Origin: Bacteroidota bacterium
GTDB taxonomy: Bacteria > Bacteroidota > Bacteroidia > Chitinophagales > Chitinophagaceae
Reading direction: 5' to 3'
DNA length: 16,532 nt
NCBI GenBank assembly: GCA_947460795.1
Contig: CANHJA010000020.1
Location: 1-16,532 of the forward strand
The translations under genes were made by a program, and so were the position numbers. The notes beneath the pieces were generated by a model that did no database searches, was not told the DNA's origin, and worked only from the letters and a program-made list of their open reading frames with translations. The first letter of the stretch is position 1; each line of letters starts with the position of its first letter. Below are positions 1-6,463 of this stretch, piece by piece.

Positions 1-69
1 CGTTTCGGTAGCTGTGATACCTATATGTCTTCCTAAAAATTCGTGTTGTTGCTTCTCCCTTAAATTCAT
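1..69 (-). CDS. gcvP: N-terminus of probable glycine dehydrogenase (decarboxylating) GcvP, partial
   Basis: An ATG at 67-69 on the minus strand opens a frame that stays open for 23 codons to the left edge, so only the extreme N-terminus is present and the 3' end lies outside the window. The visible peptide contains HEFLGRHIGI. The pattern of an aromatic residue followed by RHIG is the conserved start of the P-protein of the glycine cleavage system, the PLP-dependent enzyme that decarboxylates glycine and loads the aminomethyl group on GcvH lipoate. The identification rests on about ten residues and is an inference; sequence to the left would settle it. A Bacteroidota -7 box lies 19 nt upstream. 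Confidence 0.5.
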   Translation of the reverse strand, partial: MNLREKQQHEFLGRHIGITATET

Positions 70-88
70 TTTGAAAAATTTTAAAGTG

Positions 89-96
89 CAAATTTA
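89..96 (-). promoter_or_regulatory. -7 box for the left-edge (gcvP-like) gene
   Basis: Read on the minus strand this is TAAATTTG, a full match to the Bacteroidota -7 consensus TAnnTTTG. It ends 19 nt before the start codon at 69. I see no matching -33 TTTG at the usual 17-21 nt spacing, so the assignment is tentative. Confidence 0.35.
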
Positions 97-387
97 CAAA
101 TCCTAAAGGAGAAATTTATAAGTATTTTTTATAGTGTAGACAACTTTTCACTGTATTTATTAATCGATTATGAATCGCTCACAACCATGTATTTCCTTGA
201 TTTTACTGCAAATACATGTCGCTAATTAGCCGATGTTCTTTTGAAAAAGAATTCTTGTTAAACTTTTGAAAATACCTATTTTATTATTACTAAAATGATT
301 TACTATCGGTTGTTTTATCAGCAAACGATACAAGTATTTTGGTAACACATCAACCTGTAGGAAATCGAACAATCAAGGAGGCTACGA
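97..387. other. Gene-free AT-rich spacer with a 9-bp inverted repeat
   Basis: No credible coding frame is visible on either strand. The only structure I see is a perfect inverted repeat: CATGTATTT at 186-194 and AAATACATG at 210-218, separated by 15 nt. It could be an operator or simply chance in AT-rich DNA. There is no U-tract, so it does not look like an intrinsic terminator. Confidence 0.4.
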
Positions 388-557
388 TCTCAATGCCGGA
401 GCGTCATTGCGAAGGATGAAGCAATCTAGGTTTTGCTTTTAGGGTTTGTTCAGACTGCTTCGTGCCTTTCCGGATAGCGGAACAGGCGCAGTGACAAACC
501 CTCTCGGTTGCTACTCACTGCTGACCAAAGCGTCAGCATCGCAATGAGGTTTGTAAT
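388..557 (+). repeat. Palindromic intergenic repeat, copy A (full, 170 bp)
   Basis: This copy aligns without gaps to 1161-1330, with only a handful of substitutions. The first part folds on itself: GTCATTGCG (403-411) and GAAGCAATCT face AGACTGCTTC and CGCAGTGAC (ending 495), with one mismatch or wobble in each arm. Nested in it are TTCCG/CGGAA and a perfect 9-bp pair, AGGGTTTGT (441-449) with ACAAACCCT (494-502). A second stem follows, GCTGAC/GTCAGC around a CAAAGC loop, extended outward by CTCA/TGAG. Repeats containing CGTCATTGCGA...GAAGCAATCT are familiar intergenic elements in many bacterial genomes. No open frame in it looks like a gene. It is much richer in GC than its surroundings. Confidence 0.85.
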
Positions 558-719
558 AAAAAGTATGGTCACCGCAATTGTTTCGTGATTCAAAAAGTAA
601 GAAACTGCCAAACGAAACCCTGAACGATTATACTGAATCATCATTTTACAACTCATCCTATTCATTTTGCTACCTTGTCACCTCGTTTTGTAGGTATTGA
701 TGTTCATTTTTAAATAAAT

Positions 720-932
720 ATGCACTCAGTTGGTATACAAATGTGCTCTGTTGGTATACAAATGCACTCTGTTGGTGTACAAATGCACTCAGTTGGTATA
801 CAAATGTGCTCTGTTGGTATACAAATGCACTCTGTTGGTATACAAATGTGCTCAGTTGGTATACAAATGTGCTCTGTTGGTATACAAATGCACTCTGTTG
901 GTATACAAATGTGCTCAGTTGGTATACAAATG
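720..932 (+). repeat. Tandem array of ten 21-bp units with a 63-bp higher-order period
   Basis: Ten head-to-tail units begin at 720, 741, 762, 783, 804, 825, 846, 867, 888 and 909; a trailing ATG (930-932) starts an aborted eleventh. Each unit reads ATG, then CA or TG, then CTC, then A or T, then GTTGGTATACAA; the third unit has GTGTAC in place of GTATAC. The A/T site runs A,T,T repeatedly, so the true period is three units (63 bp). Because 21 is divisible by three and no stop occurs in the unit, all three plus-strand frames stay open. The apparent heptapeptide-repeat proteins are therefore a by-product of the repeat. There are no spacers and no CRISPR features. It is probably a minisatellite or VNTR, though the recurring GTATAC palindrome at exactly two helical turns would also suit a phased protein-binding array. 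Confidence 0.95.
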
Positions 933-997
933 ATACTAATAAGAAGGTAATTGAGCTTTTTTGATTGTAAAAGTGTATTTTTATAGTATCAACCTAT

Positions 998-1106
998 TCT
1001 CAATTCCGGAGCGTCATTGCGAAGGATGAAGCAATCTAGGTTTTGCTGATAAGGGCTTGCTTAGACTGCTTCGTGCCTTTCCGGATAGCGGAACAGGCGC
1101 AGTGAC
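998..1106 (+). repeat. Palindromic intergenic repeat, copy B (shortened)
   Basis: This copy has the same orientation as copies A and C and matches their first ~108 bp up to CGCAGTGAC, including the outer arms and the TTCCG/CGGAA inner stem. It carries a 1-nt insertion and several substitutions in the loop (CTGATAAGGGCTTGCTT). The second half found in the other copies, with the GCTGAC/GTCAGC stem, is missing. The loop-distal ACAAACCCT arm is also absent, so only the first stem-loop module remains. This suggests two modules that can occur separately. Confidence 0.85.
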
Positions 1107-1160
1107 GTCCAAATGTCAAAATACTACTTCGATAAATAACAAATAACAGAGGAAAAGCAA

Positions 1161-1330
1161 TCTCAATTCCGGAGCGTCATTGCGAAGGATGAAGCAATCT
1201 AGGTTTTGCTTTTAGGGTTTGTTTAGACTGCTTCGTACCTTTCCGGATAGCGGAACAGGCGCAGTGACAAACCCTCGTGGTTGCTACTCACTGCTGACCA
1301 AAGCGTCAGCATCGCAATGAGGTTCGTAAT
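1161..1330 (+). repeat. Palindromic intergenic repeat, copy C (full, 170 bp)
   Basis: This is a near-identical direct copy of 388-557. Differences I can see are TCTCAATTCC for TCTCAATGCC, a T for C in the loop, CGTACC for CGTGCC, CTCGTGG for CTCTCGG, and GGTTCGT for GGTTTGT. Both stem-loop modules are complete. It ends 44 nt from the stop codon of the DUF3108 gene, which reads toward it on the minus strand, so it falls in that gene's downstream region. Confidence 0.85.
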
Positions 1331-1374
1331 GTAATTTAAGAATTAAGAATTGCGAATTTAGAAATTAGAATTAA

Positions 1375-2160
1375 TTATTTTATTGCCATCATTGGATTGG
1401 CTAATCCGCTAAAATTGATGAGTTCTAGTTTGATAGCCCCAAACAAGATATCTGCTTTTGCTTTTACGGGGATATGGTTTTTATCGTCGGTTAACCAAAC
1501 AATTAAATCTTCTTCATGTTTAAATATTCTTCCCTTTTGAAGCACCGGTACAAATTTTAAGCATTTGATTTTACCGAATGAAGTTTTTACAGTTTCCCTG
1601 CCTTTGAATTTAATTTGCAAATTAAACATTTCGCCATCCACAATTGTTGGTACAGTAAATAACTGGTTCATACTTGCAGCGCCCAAATTGAGGGTTCGGG
1701 CATAAAAAAATCCTGAAATCATATCTTGCACATTTTCAACACAATTGACATTTTTACCATTCGCAATGCATGTTTTTTTAGAATGATTAAAAGTATAATC
1801 TTGCGCCATTTTATATCCCCCTTCATCTACTCTGCGGCCAAAAAACCAAGGTATCAATGCTTCTTCATCGATATATGATTCATATCGATCTCTCACTTTA
1901 AAAAAGAAATCAAAACTCCCTTTAGAAATACCAGTACCTACAATATGCATGGTGTTTCTGTCTCCAAATTTTTTATTTTCTTCTTTTATTTCAATCGTCG
2001 CCGAAACCGCATCTAAAAATCCATAATGAATTTTATACGTTAATTTTTCACCTCGTTTAAAGGACTCATTGACAACACTTCTAAATACATGATTTTGGGC
2101 CGTCGTAGTAATTAAAAATCCTAAGAATAGTATAAAGGTGCTGGCTATTTTTAATTTCAT
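1375..2160 (-). CDS. DUF3108 domain-containing exported protein
   Basis: This 261-residue protein starts with a clear signal peptide: KLK, a hydrophobic run, then TTAQ near residue 22. The mature part has the layout of the DUF3108 family, which is exported and predicted to be beta-rich. Visible hallmarks are GEKLTYKIHYGFLDAVSA at about 38-55, a central RDRYESYID segment, WFFGRRVDEGGYK, and DLIVWLTDDKNHIPVKAK near the C-terminus. The biochemical role of the family is unknown to me; it is usually taken to act in the cell envelope. The gene begins 48 nt after the stop of the beta-barrel gene at 2209-3354 on the same strand, so the two are probably cotranscribed, and a joint envelope role is an inference from that. 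No terminator hairpin is obvious before repeat copy C. Confidence 0.85.
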   Translation of the reverse strand: MKLKIASTFILFLGFLITTTAQNHVFRSVVNESFKRGEKLTYKIHYGFLDAVSATIEIKEENKKFGDRNTMHIVGTGISKGSFDFFFKVRDRYESYIDEEALIPWFFGRRVDEGGYKMAQDYTFNHSKKTCIANGKNVNCVENVQDMISGFFYARTLNLGAASMNQLFTVPTIVDGEMFNLQIKFKGRETVKTSFGKIKCLKFVPVLQKGRIFKHEEDLIVWLTDDKNHIPVKAKADILFGAIKLELINFSGLANPMMAIK

Positions 2161-2208
2161 TTTTAATTATTTGATTCGATTGCTTTGATAGTATTTAATA
2201 AAGAAAGT

Positions 2209-3354
2209 TTAATTTTTGGTATTGTTTTTTTCGTTAAATAAATGGAAATCTTTTTTGTAGGTAATGTAAATTGAGTAGGAATGTTCAAAAAAGCGATTTA
2301 TCAAATCGATATAGGGCTCAAAGCGAACGTCTATATTAAAATTTTCAAAAATTTGTTTTTGGTAACCCAATCGCATAAAAAGTAATTGCCTGTTTTTTTC
2401 TGTCACTTTATTTTGTGCATAAATTGATGACATGGATTGAAACAAATCGCCTCCTCGTGGCGCTAAATAATTCATACCATTCCAATAACTCATATTTGCA
2501 TAAACATGATATTTTGTTTTTACTTCTGAATTTAAATAATACCCACTGCCTTCAGAAATAGCAACGGATGCAGGTGCAGCCAATTCTTTATATATTGTAT
2601 AATAATTTTGAGTATTCCATTCGGTAAAAAATCCGTTCAACTTTCGTTTATACATAAAACCTAAAGCCAAATTAGTTTTTGAATGTACGGCATTGGTATC
2701 AACATCTATTTGCCCGCCTTTATGTGTTACTATCCCCTGAAAAATAGCGATTAACTTATTTTGTGTATTATTTATTAAGTGAAATCGTGTAGAGTTTCCT
2801 GCGGCAAATTCTTCTTGATAATTGGATTTATTGTATTGCATTACTTCCCAATTGATCCATGTATCTGACCAAATTTTTTTCTTGTCCACTTTTATTTGAA
2901 TTCCATTTTCATTGTAATTTGTAATAAAACGTTCGTAGTTAAAAATAGGTTCTATAAGTCGATGTGTAAGATTCCCTTCCAAATTTCCTATTAATAATGA
3001 ATACCCATTTTTTTGATATTTCAACGTTAATAATGGTTCGATTGATTGTATGTTCGGATTTCCAAAATCTTTTCTTAAAAAAATGCCAGCTTGTAATTTT
3101 AGATTTTTGGTAGGTTGATATGCGAATTGAGTACTTAACAAAGATCCAAACAACGTGTAGCCTGTTGTGATTTGATTAAAATATTCATTATTTTTTAAAA
3201 AATTTTGATTGGAAACCGATAAGGATACTCTTTTTTCGAGACTATCTGCTACCGTAATTTCTTGAGACAATAAGCTGTTATTGATTTGAGAAAATACTTT
3301 ATTTCTCATCAAGAAAAATACAATCAACCAAAGAATAAATTTTAATTTAGACAT
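2209..3354 (-). CDS. Putative outer-membrane beta-barrel protein, unnamed
   Basis: I do not recognise a named family for this 381-residue protein. Residues 1-23 form a signal peptide (a hydrophobic core ending VFSQ). The rest alternates short amphipathic strands rich in Tyr, Phe, Asn, Lys and Gln with turn segments, for example NLKLQAGIFLRKDFG, GYSLLIGNLEGNL and RQLLFMRLGYQKQIF. It ends with SIYITYKKDFHLF followed by a polar tail. That pattern fits a transmembrane barrel of the outer membrane. N- and C-terminal plug or sorting domains are not visible. The start is supported by a perfect TAnnTTTG box only 4 nt upstream, implying a nearly leaderless transcript. The DUF3108 gene follows 48 nt downstream. 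Confidence 0.7.
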   Translation of the reverse strand: MSKLKFILWLIVFFLMRNKVFSQINNSLLSQEITVADSLEKRVSLSVSNQNFLKNNEYFNQITTGYTLFGSLLSTQFAYQPTKNLKLQAGIFLRKDFGNPNIQSIEPLLTLKYQKNGYSLLIGNLEGNLTHRLIEPIFNYERFITNYNENGIQIKVDKKKIWSDTWINWEVMQYNKSNYQEEFAAGNSTRFHLINNTQNKLIAIFQGIVTHKGGQIDVDTNAVHSKTNLALGFMYKRKLNGFFTEWNTQNYYTIYKELAAPASVAISEGSGYYLNSEVKTKYHVYANMSYWNGMNYLAPRGGDLFQSMSSIYAQNKVTEKNRQLLFMRLGYQKQIFENFNIDVRFEPYIDLINRFFEHSYSIYITYKKDFHLFNEKNNTKN

Positions 3355-3358
3355 AATT

Positions 3359-3366
3359 CAAATGTA
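3359..3366 (-). promoter_or_regulatory. -7 box immediately upstream of the beta-barrel gene
   Basis: On the minus strand this is TACATTTG, a full match to TAnnTTTG. The terminal G is separated from the ATG at 3352-3354 by 4 nt (AATT), the same spacing as at murB. Transcription starting about 5 nt after the box would give a leaderless or almost leaderless mRNA. No good -33 TTTG is seen. Confidence 0.5.
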
Positions 3367-3463
3367 ATGAAAAAATTTGGTTGTTATTATTAAAGTGATT
3401 TCCATTGCAATATTCTATAAAAAAATCATCTAATACATACTTAAATAAATCCGAATTAATTTT

Positions 3464-3518
3464 CAAAAAACCTCACCCCTATAAAAACACTTTATAAATA
3501 AAATGAAAAAGGATGAGG
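3464..3518 (-). terminator. Probable intrinsic terminator of the chromate-transporter gene
   Basis: Read on the minus strand, CCTCATCCT (3518-3510) can pair with AGGGGTGAGG (3480-3471) using two G-U wobbles. It is followed directly by TTTTTTG (3470-3464). The loop is long (about 29 nt) and AT-rich. The position just after the stop codon at 3538 is right for the upstream gene. The long loop keeps confidence moderate. Confidence 0.5.
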
Positions 3519-3537
3519 AAAAAAAAGAGGTGAAAAA

Positions 3538-4749
3538 TTATTTTAATGCAAGTCCTAATAACAACCATCCAACTACAATTAATGGTGCAGGAATTTTTGA
3601 ATACATCAGCAAACTAAATGTAATTAATACAACTACAATGTTGGTCCAATCAAATGACATCGATTTAAAAAGTATAAAACCCGATGCCCACATAATGCCA
3701 ACAATAACGGCATGAATACCTTCCAATGCTCGAAAAATAACCGTGTATTGTTTTAAATTTTGATAAATAGGGAAGAAGAAGAAAAGCAATAGTGTACTTG
3801 GTAAAAAAACGCCAATAGTAGCCACTATAGTACCTGCTAATTGCGCTGTAGTTCCAAACGAACTCATGCTCATGCCTCCGATATATGTACAAATTGAAAA
3901 TACAGGTCCAGGGATTGCATTGATCATACCTGCACCCGTTAAAAATTGAGTAGGTGTCATGTATTGACCAATTTGTAAATGTTCTGGACGAATAACAAAC
4001 TGTTCGTACATCATTGGTATGAGCGCATGACCACCACCAAATACAAAACTTCCAAATCGATAAAAGTTTTCAAATAAATTAAATAAACGAACGTTATGCC
4101 AATGTTGAATTCGAGCAAGTTCCGATAAAGTACCCGCTATTATAAAAATAAAAATGAACCAAAATATATTTATCCATTTGATTGGTTTTTTATTTTGGTG
4201 AATATCCGGAATTCGTTTATTACTAAAATTAGAAATCATTCCACCGGCAAAAATCAAAATAGGAAAAATCCATGGAGATCGCAATAAACTGGTCACTAAA
4301 AAAGCAGCAATCATTATGCAAATAGTGGCAAAATTTTTAATACTCAATTTCATTGCTTTAAAAGCTGCATAGCCCAAAAAACCAACGGCCATTGGTTGAA
4401 TGTATTTGAATAAATTTGTTTGAACAGATTGTGTATCGAAATATTTGATTAAAAAAGACAAGGCCCCCATCATAAAAGCAGCTGGCAATATCCAAATTAA
4501 CAATGTAAAAATGGCTAGCGAGATACCTCCTCTTTTATACCCAATTAAGGTGATGGTTTGGGTTGAAGATGGGCCTGGTAGCATGGCACAAAAAGACATA
4601 AAATCGAGCAACTCGGATTCCGTTATATCTTTCCTTTTTTCAACAAATGTTTTGCTCATCATACCAAAATGACCTTGAGGACCGCCGAAGGCAGTGAATG
4701 AGTATTTTAATACTTCTTTCAAAAATGGTATGTGTCGAACTGTACTCAA
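3538..4749 (-). CDS. chrA: Chromate transporter (CHR) family inner-membrane permease, ChrA-like
   Basis: This 403-residue polytopic membrane protein has the two tandem CHR domains of full-length ChrA. Domain 1 shows TAFGGPQGHFGMM (about 19-31) and AMLPGPSSTQ (55-64). Domain 2 shows the paired motifs FGGGHALIP (237-245) and GAGMINAIPGP (272-282). Several hydrophobic helices follow each pair. Characterised members expel chromate using the membrane potential, but many CHR proteins have no tested substrate, so chromate export is family knowledge rather than proof here. The start chosen is a TTG (4747-4749): upstream in frame there is no ATG before a stop, and the first internal ATG lies inside the conserved GHFGMM motif. 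It is separated from the beta-barrel gene by a probable terminator and is divergent from murB. Confidence 0.85.
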   Translation of the reverse strand: MSTVRHIPFLKEVLKYSFTAFGGPQGHFGMMSKTFVEKRKDITESELLDFMSFCAMLPGPSSTQTITLIGYKRGGISLAIFTLLIWILPAAFMMGALSFLIKYFDTQSVQTNLFKYIQPMAVGFLGYAAFKAMKLSIKNFATICIMIAAFLVTSLLRSPWIFPILIFAGGMISNFSNKRIPDIHQNKKPIKWINIFWFIFIFIIAGTLSELARIQHWHNVRLFNLFENFYRFGSFVFGGGHALIPMMYEQFVIRPEHLQIGQYMTPTQFLTGAGMINAIPGPVFSICTYIGGMSMSSFGTTAQLAGTIVATIGVFLPSTLLLFFFFPIYQNLKQYTVIFRALEGIHAVIVGIMWASGFILFKSMSFDWTNIVVVLITFSLLMYSKIPAPLIVVGWLLLGLALK

Positions 4750-4756
4750 ATTATTG

Positions 4757-4788
4757 CTAAGATAATAAGAATTTGATTATTGTACAAT
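4757..4788 (-). promoter_or_regulatory. Possible promoter of the chrA-like gene
   Basis: On the minus strand TATCTTAG (4764-4757) matches seven of eight positions of TAnnTTTG. ATTG (4788-4785) lies 20 nt upstream as a possible -33 element. The box ends 7 nt before the TTG start, giving a very short or absent leader. Confidence 0.35.
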
Positions 4789-4879
4789 CTGAGGAGTAAT
4801 TAATGTATAATCGAAAGATTATTTTGGCTTGATGAATGCAATAAATTTGGAGTTTCATTGCTACAATTCCAATTTAGAA

Positions 4880-4909
4880 TTTGGCACATGATATTTTTTA
4901 ATACTTTTG
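4880..4909 (+). promoter_or_regulatory. murB promoter, consensus -33/-7
   Basis: TTTG at 4880-4883 and TACTTTTG at 4902-4909 are separated by 18 nt. Both match the Bacteroidota sigma consensus (TTTG, TAnnTTTG) exactly. The -7 box ends 4 nt before the murB ATG, so the transcript is probably leaderless or nearly so. Confidence 0.65.
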
Positions 4910-4913
4910 TGAA

Positions 4914-5927
4914 ATGCAATTTGAATTAAACAAACCCCTTAAAGATTTCAATACGTTTCATATTGAAGCGCATGCTGAAAAATTGATTTGTATTGAGGAT
5001 GAAGCATCATTGTTGGAAACGGTAGCTTTTGCAAAAAAAGAAAAAATAAATACTCATTTTATTGGAGGCGGCAGCAATATTTTACTAACAAAAAATGTTC
5101 AAGGAATTGTTGTTATCAATCAATTGAAAGGTATTAAAATCATTCAAGAAAACGAAGAATTCGTGATGGTCAATTTTTCATCTGGAGAAAATTGGCATGA
5201 ATGTGTTTTGTGGGCAGTTGAGCATAATTATGGTGGGATAGAAAACTTATCGTTAATTCCGGGCACCATTGGAGCTTCTCCTATACAAAATATTGGCGCT
5301 TATGGGGTAGAGTTAAAAGATGTTTTTCATTCATTAGAAGCGATCCACTTAACCAGTTTTGAAAAGAAAATATTCACCTTAGAAGAATGCCAATTTGGTT
5401 ACAGAGACAGTATTTTCAAACAACAAGAAAAAGGAAATTGGTTTATTTTAAATGTTACATTACAACTAACTAAAAACCCTGTTTGTAACATCAATTATGG
5501 GAATATTAAAGATGAATTATTGAAGATGAATATTGAGTATCCTAGTATACAAGATGTTTCAAAAGCAGTCATTCAAATCAGAAGCAGCAAATTGCCCAAT
5601 CCTGCAGAAATTGGCAACGCGGGTAGTTTTTTTAAAAATCCAATTGTAAGTCATTCCCACTTTGAAGAGCTGAAATCTTTGTATCCAGAAATTCCATTTT
5701 TTACGGTATCAAATGGTGTAAAAATACCTGCAGCTTGGTTGATAGAAAAAAATAACTGGAAAGGTTTTAAAGAAGGTGATTATGGTGTACATAAAAATCA
5801 AGCCTTGGTTTTAGTGAATTACAACAATGCCAAGGGAAATGACATTTTAAATCTTTCTACTCAAATTATAACATCTGTGCAACAAGCTTTTAACATTACA
5901 TTAGAACGGGAGGTTAATATTTGGTAA
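4914..5927 (+). CDS. murB: UDP-N-acetylmuramate dehydrogenase MurB
   Basis: MurB reduces UDP-GlcNAc-enolpyruvate to UDP-MurNAc with NADPH and FAD, the second committed step of peptidoglycan precursor synthesis in the cytoplasm. The 337-residue length fits the type I (E. coli-like) form. Seen in order: the N-terminal LKDFNTFHIEA segment, FAD-binding FIGGGSNILLT (49-59), IPGTIGASPIQNIGAYG (115-131), the YRDS motif (163-166) typical of type I enzymes, RSSKLPNP (223-230), and GNAGSFFKNP (234-243) with Ser238 as the expected proton donor. LEREV (330-334) near the end should hold the conserved Glu. The start at 4914 is required because NTFHIEA is part of the fold and no later ATG fits. Promoter and start are only 4 nt apart. 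It stands first in a same-strand run of five genes, although the promoters within the run argue for several transcripts. Confidence 0.97.
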   Translation: MQFELNKPLKDFNTFHIEAHAEKLICIEDEASLLETVAFAKKEKINTHFIGGGSNILLTKNVQGIVVINQLKGIKIIQENEEFVMVNFSSGENWHECVLWAVEHNYGGIENLSLIPGTIGASPIQNIGAYGVELKDVFHSLEAIHLTSFEKKIFTLEECQFGYRDSIFKQQEKGNWFILNVTLQLTKNPVCNINYGNIKDELLKMNIEYPSIQDVSKAVIQIRSSKLPNPAEIGNAGSFFKNPIVSHSHFEELKSLYPEIPFFTVSNGVKIPAAWLIEKNNWKGFKEGDYGVHKNQALVLVNYNNAKGNDILNLSTQIITSVQQAFNITLEREVNIW

Positions 5928-5977
5928 AAAAAGGCTTGGCTAACATTTCATTATGTTTATAAAAACTTAAACAGCAT

Positions 5978-6005
5978 TTTGATCCTTTGTAAAGTCCTAT
6001 TTTCG
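5978..6005 (+). promoter_or_regulatory. Probable promoter of the first RlpA-like gene
   Basis: TTTG at 5978-5981 is followed after 16 nt by TATTTTCG (5998-6005), seven of eight matches to TAnnTTTG. It ends 16 nt before the ATG at 6022. It suggests this gene is not simply read through from murB, whose stop is 94 nt upstream. Confidence 0.45.
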
Positions 6006-6021
6006 TTCATCATCGTAAAAC

Positions 6022-6426
6022 ATGTATGTTATGAATATTGTAAAAAACATCTTTATTGGAACATTGTCTATTACCTTTTTAATAATTTCTACATTTTCTT
6101 TTTCTACAAATACAGAAAAATCAACTCCGGTTGTATATACAGGAATTGCTAGTTATTACCATCCTAAATTTAATGGCAGAAAAACAGCTAATGGCGATAT
6201 TTTCAACAATGAAAAATTTACAGCTGCTAATAATTTTTTAAAATTAGGGACCTTAGTAAAAGTTTTAAACATTGAAAATGGGAAGACCGTAATTGTAAAA
6301 ATTAATGACAGAATGAATAAAAAGAATCATCGATTAATTGATTTAACTGAAGCTGCTGCTCGCCAATTAGACATTATACATCAAGGTTTAGGCAAAGTAG
6401 AAATAGAAATTATTAAAGAAGATTAA
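6022..6426 (+). CDS. RlpA-like double-psi beta-barrel protein, first of a tandem pair
   Basis: This 134-residue exported protein has a hydrophobic signal segment (about 10-28) and one RlpA-type double-psi beta-barrel (about 38-130). Seen motifs are GIASYYHPKFNGRKTANGD (41-59), LGTLVKVLN, NGKTVIVKINDR and LIDLTEAAARQL. Classical RlpA lipoproteins bind and may cleave denuded peptidoglycan at the septum. Here there is no lipobox Cys and no SPOR domain. The usual TAAH reads TAAN (Asn70), the usual TANGE reads TANGD (Asp59), and the NDRGPF loop is NDRMNKKN (Asp96 kept). Lytic activity is therefore doubtful, and wall binding is an inference. An ATG at 6031 is an equally good start and would give a cleaner signal peptide. 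The second copy follows after 37 nt. Confidence 0.85.
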   Translation: MYVMNIVKNIFIGTLSITFLIISTFSFSTNTEKSTPVVYTGIASYYHPKFNGRKTANGDIFNNEKFTAANNFLKLGTLVKVLNIENGKTVIVKINDRMNKKNHRLIDLTEAAARQLDIIHQGLGKVEIEIIKED

Positions 6427-6463
6427 TTTTTTTATTTATATTGTGGAATCAATTTTCACCATT

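Noticed and set aside
450..665. Minus-strand 71-residue frame
   Set aside because: Most of it lies over palindromic repeat copy A, and the repeat explains the open frame. No recognisable domain.
720..932. CRISPR array
   Set aside because: Units are directly adjacent with no unique spacers, the unit is only 21 bp, and there are no cas genes nearby.
720..964. Three overlapping plus-strand frames encoding heptapeptide-repeat proteins (MHSVGIQ and similar)
   Set aside because: A 21-bp unit without stop codons keeps all three frames open automatically. None has a promoter-linked start, signal peptide or unique region.
70..1374. Insertion sequence or phage remnant
   Set aside because: No transposase or integrase fragment and no terminal repeats with target duplications are visible; only small non-coding repeats are present.
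3503..3715. Plus-strand 70-residue frame
   Set aside because: It is mostly antisense to the end of the chrA-like gene, with its start in that gene's terminator region. Low-complexity Lys/Glu beginning.
6443..6463. GTG start extending the second RlpA-like protein by seven residues
   Set aside because: The ATG at 6464 gives a normal signal peptide with charged residues directly before the hydrophobic core.
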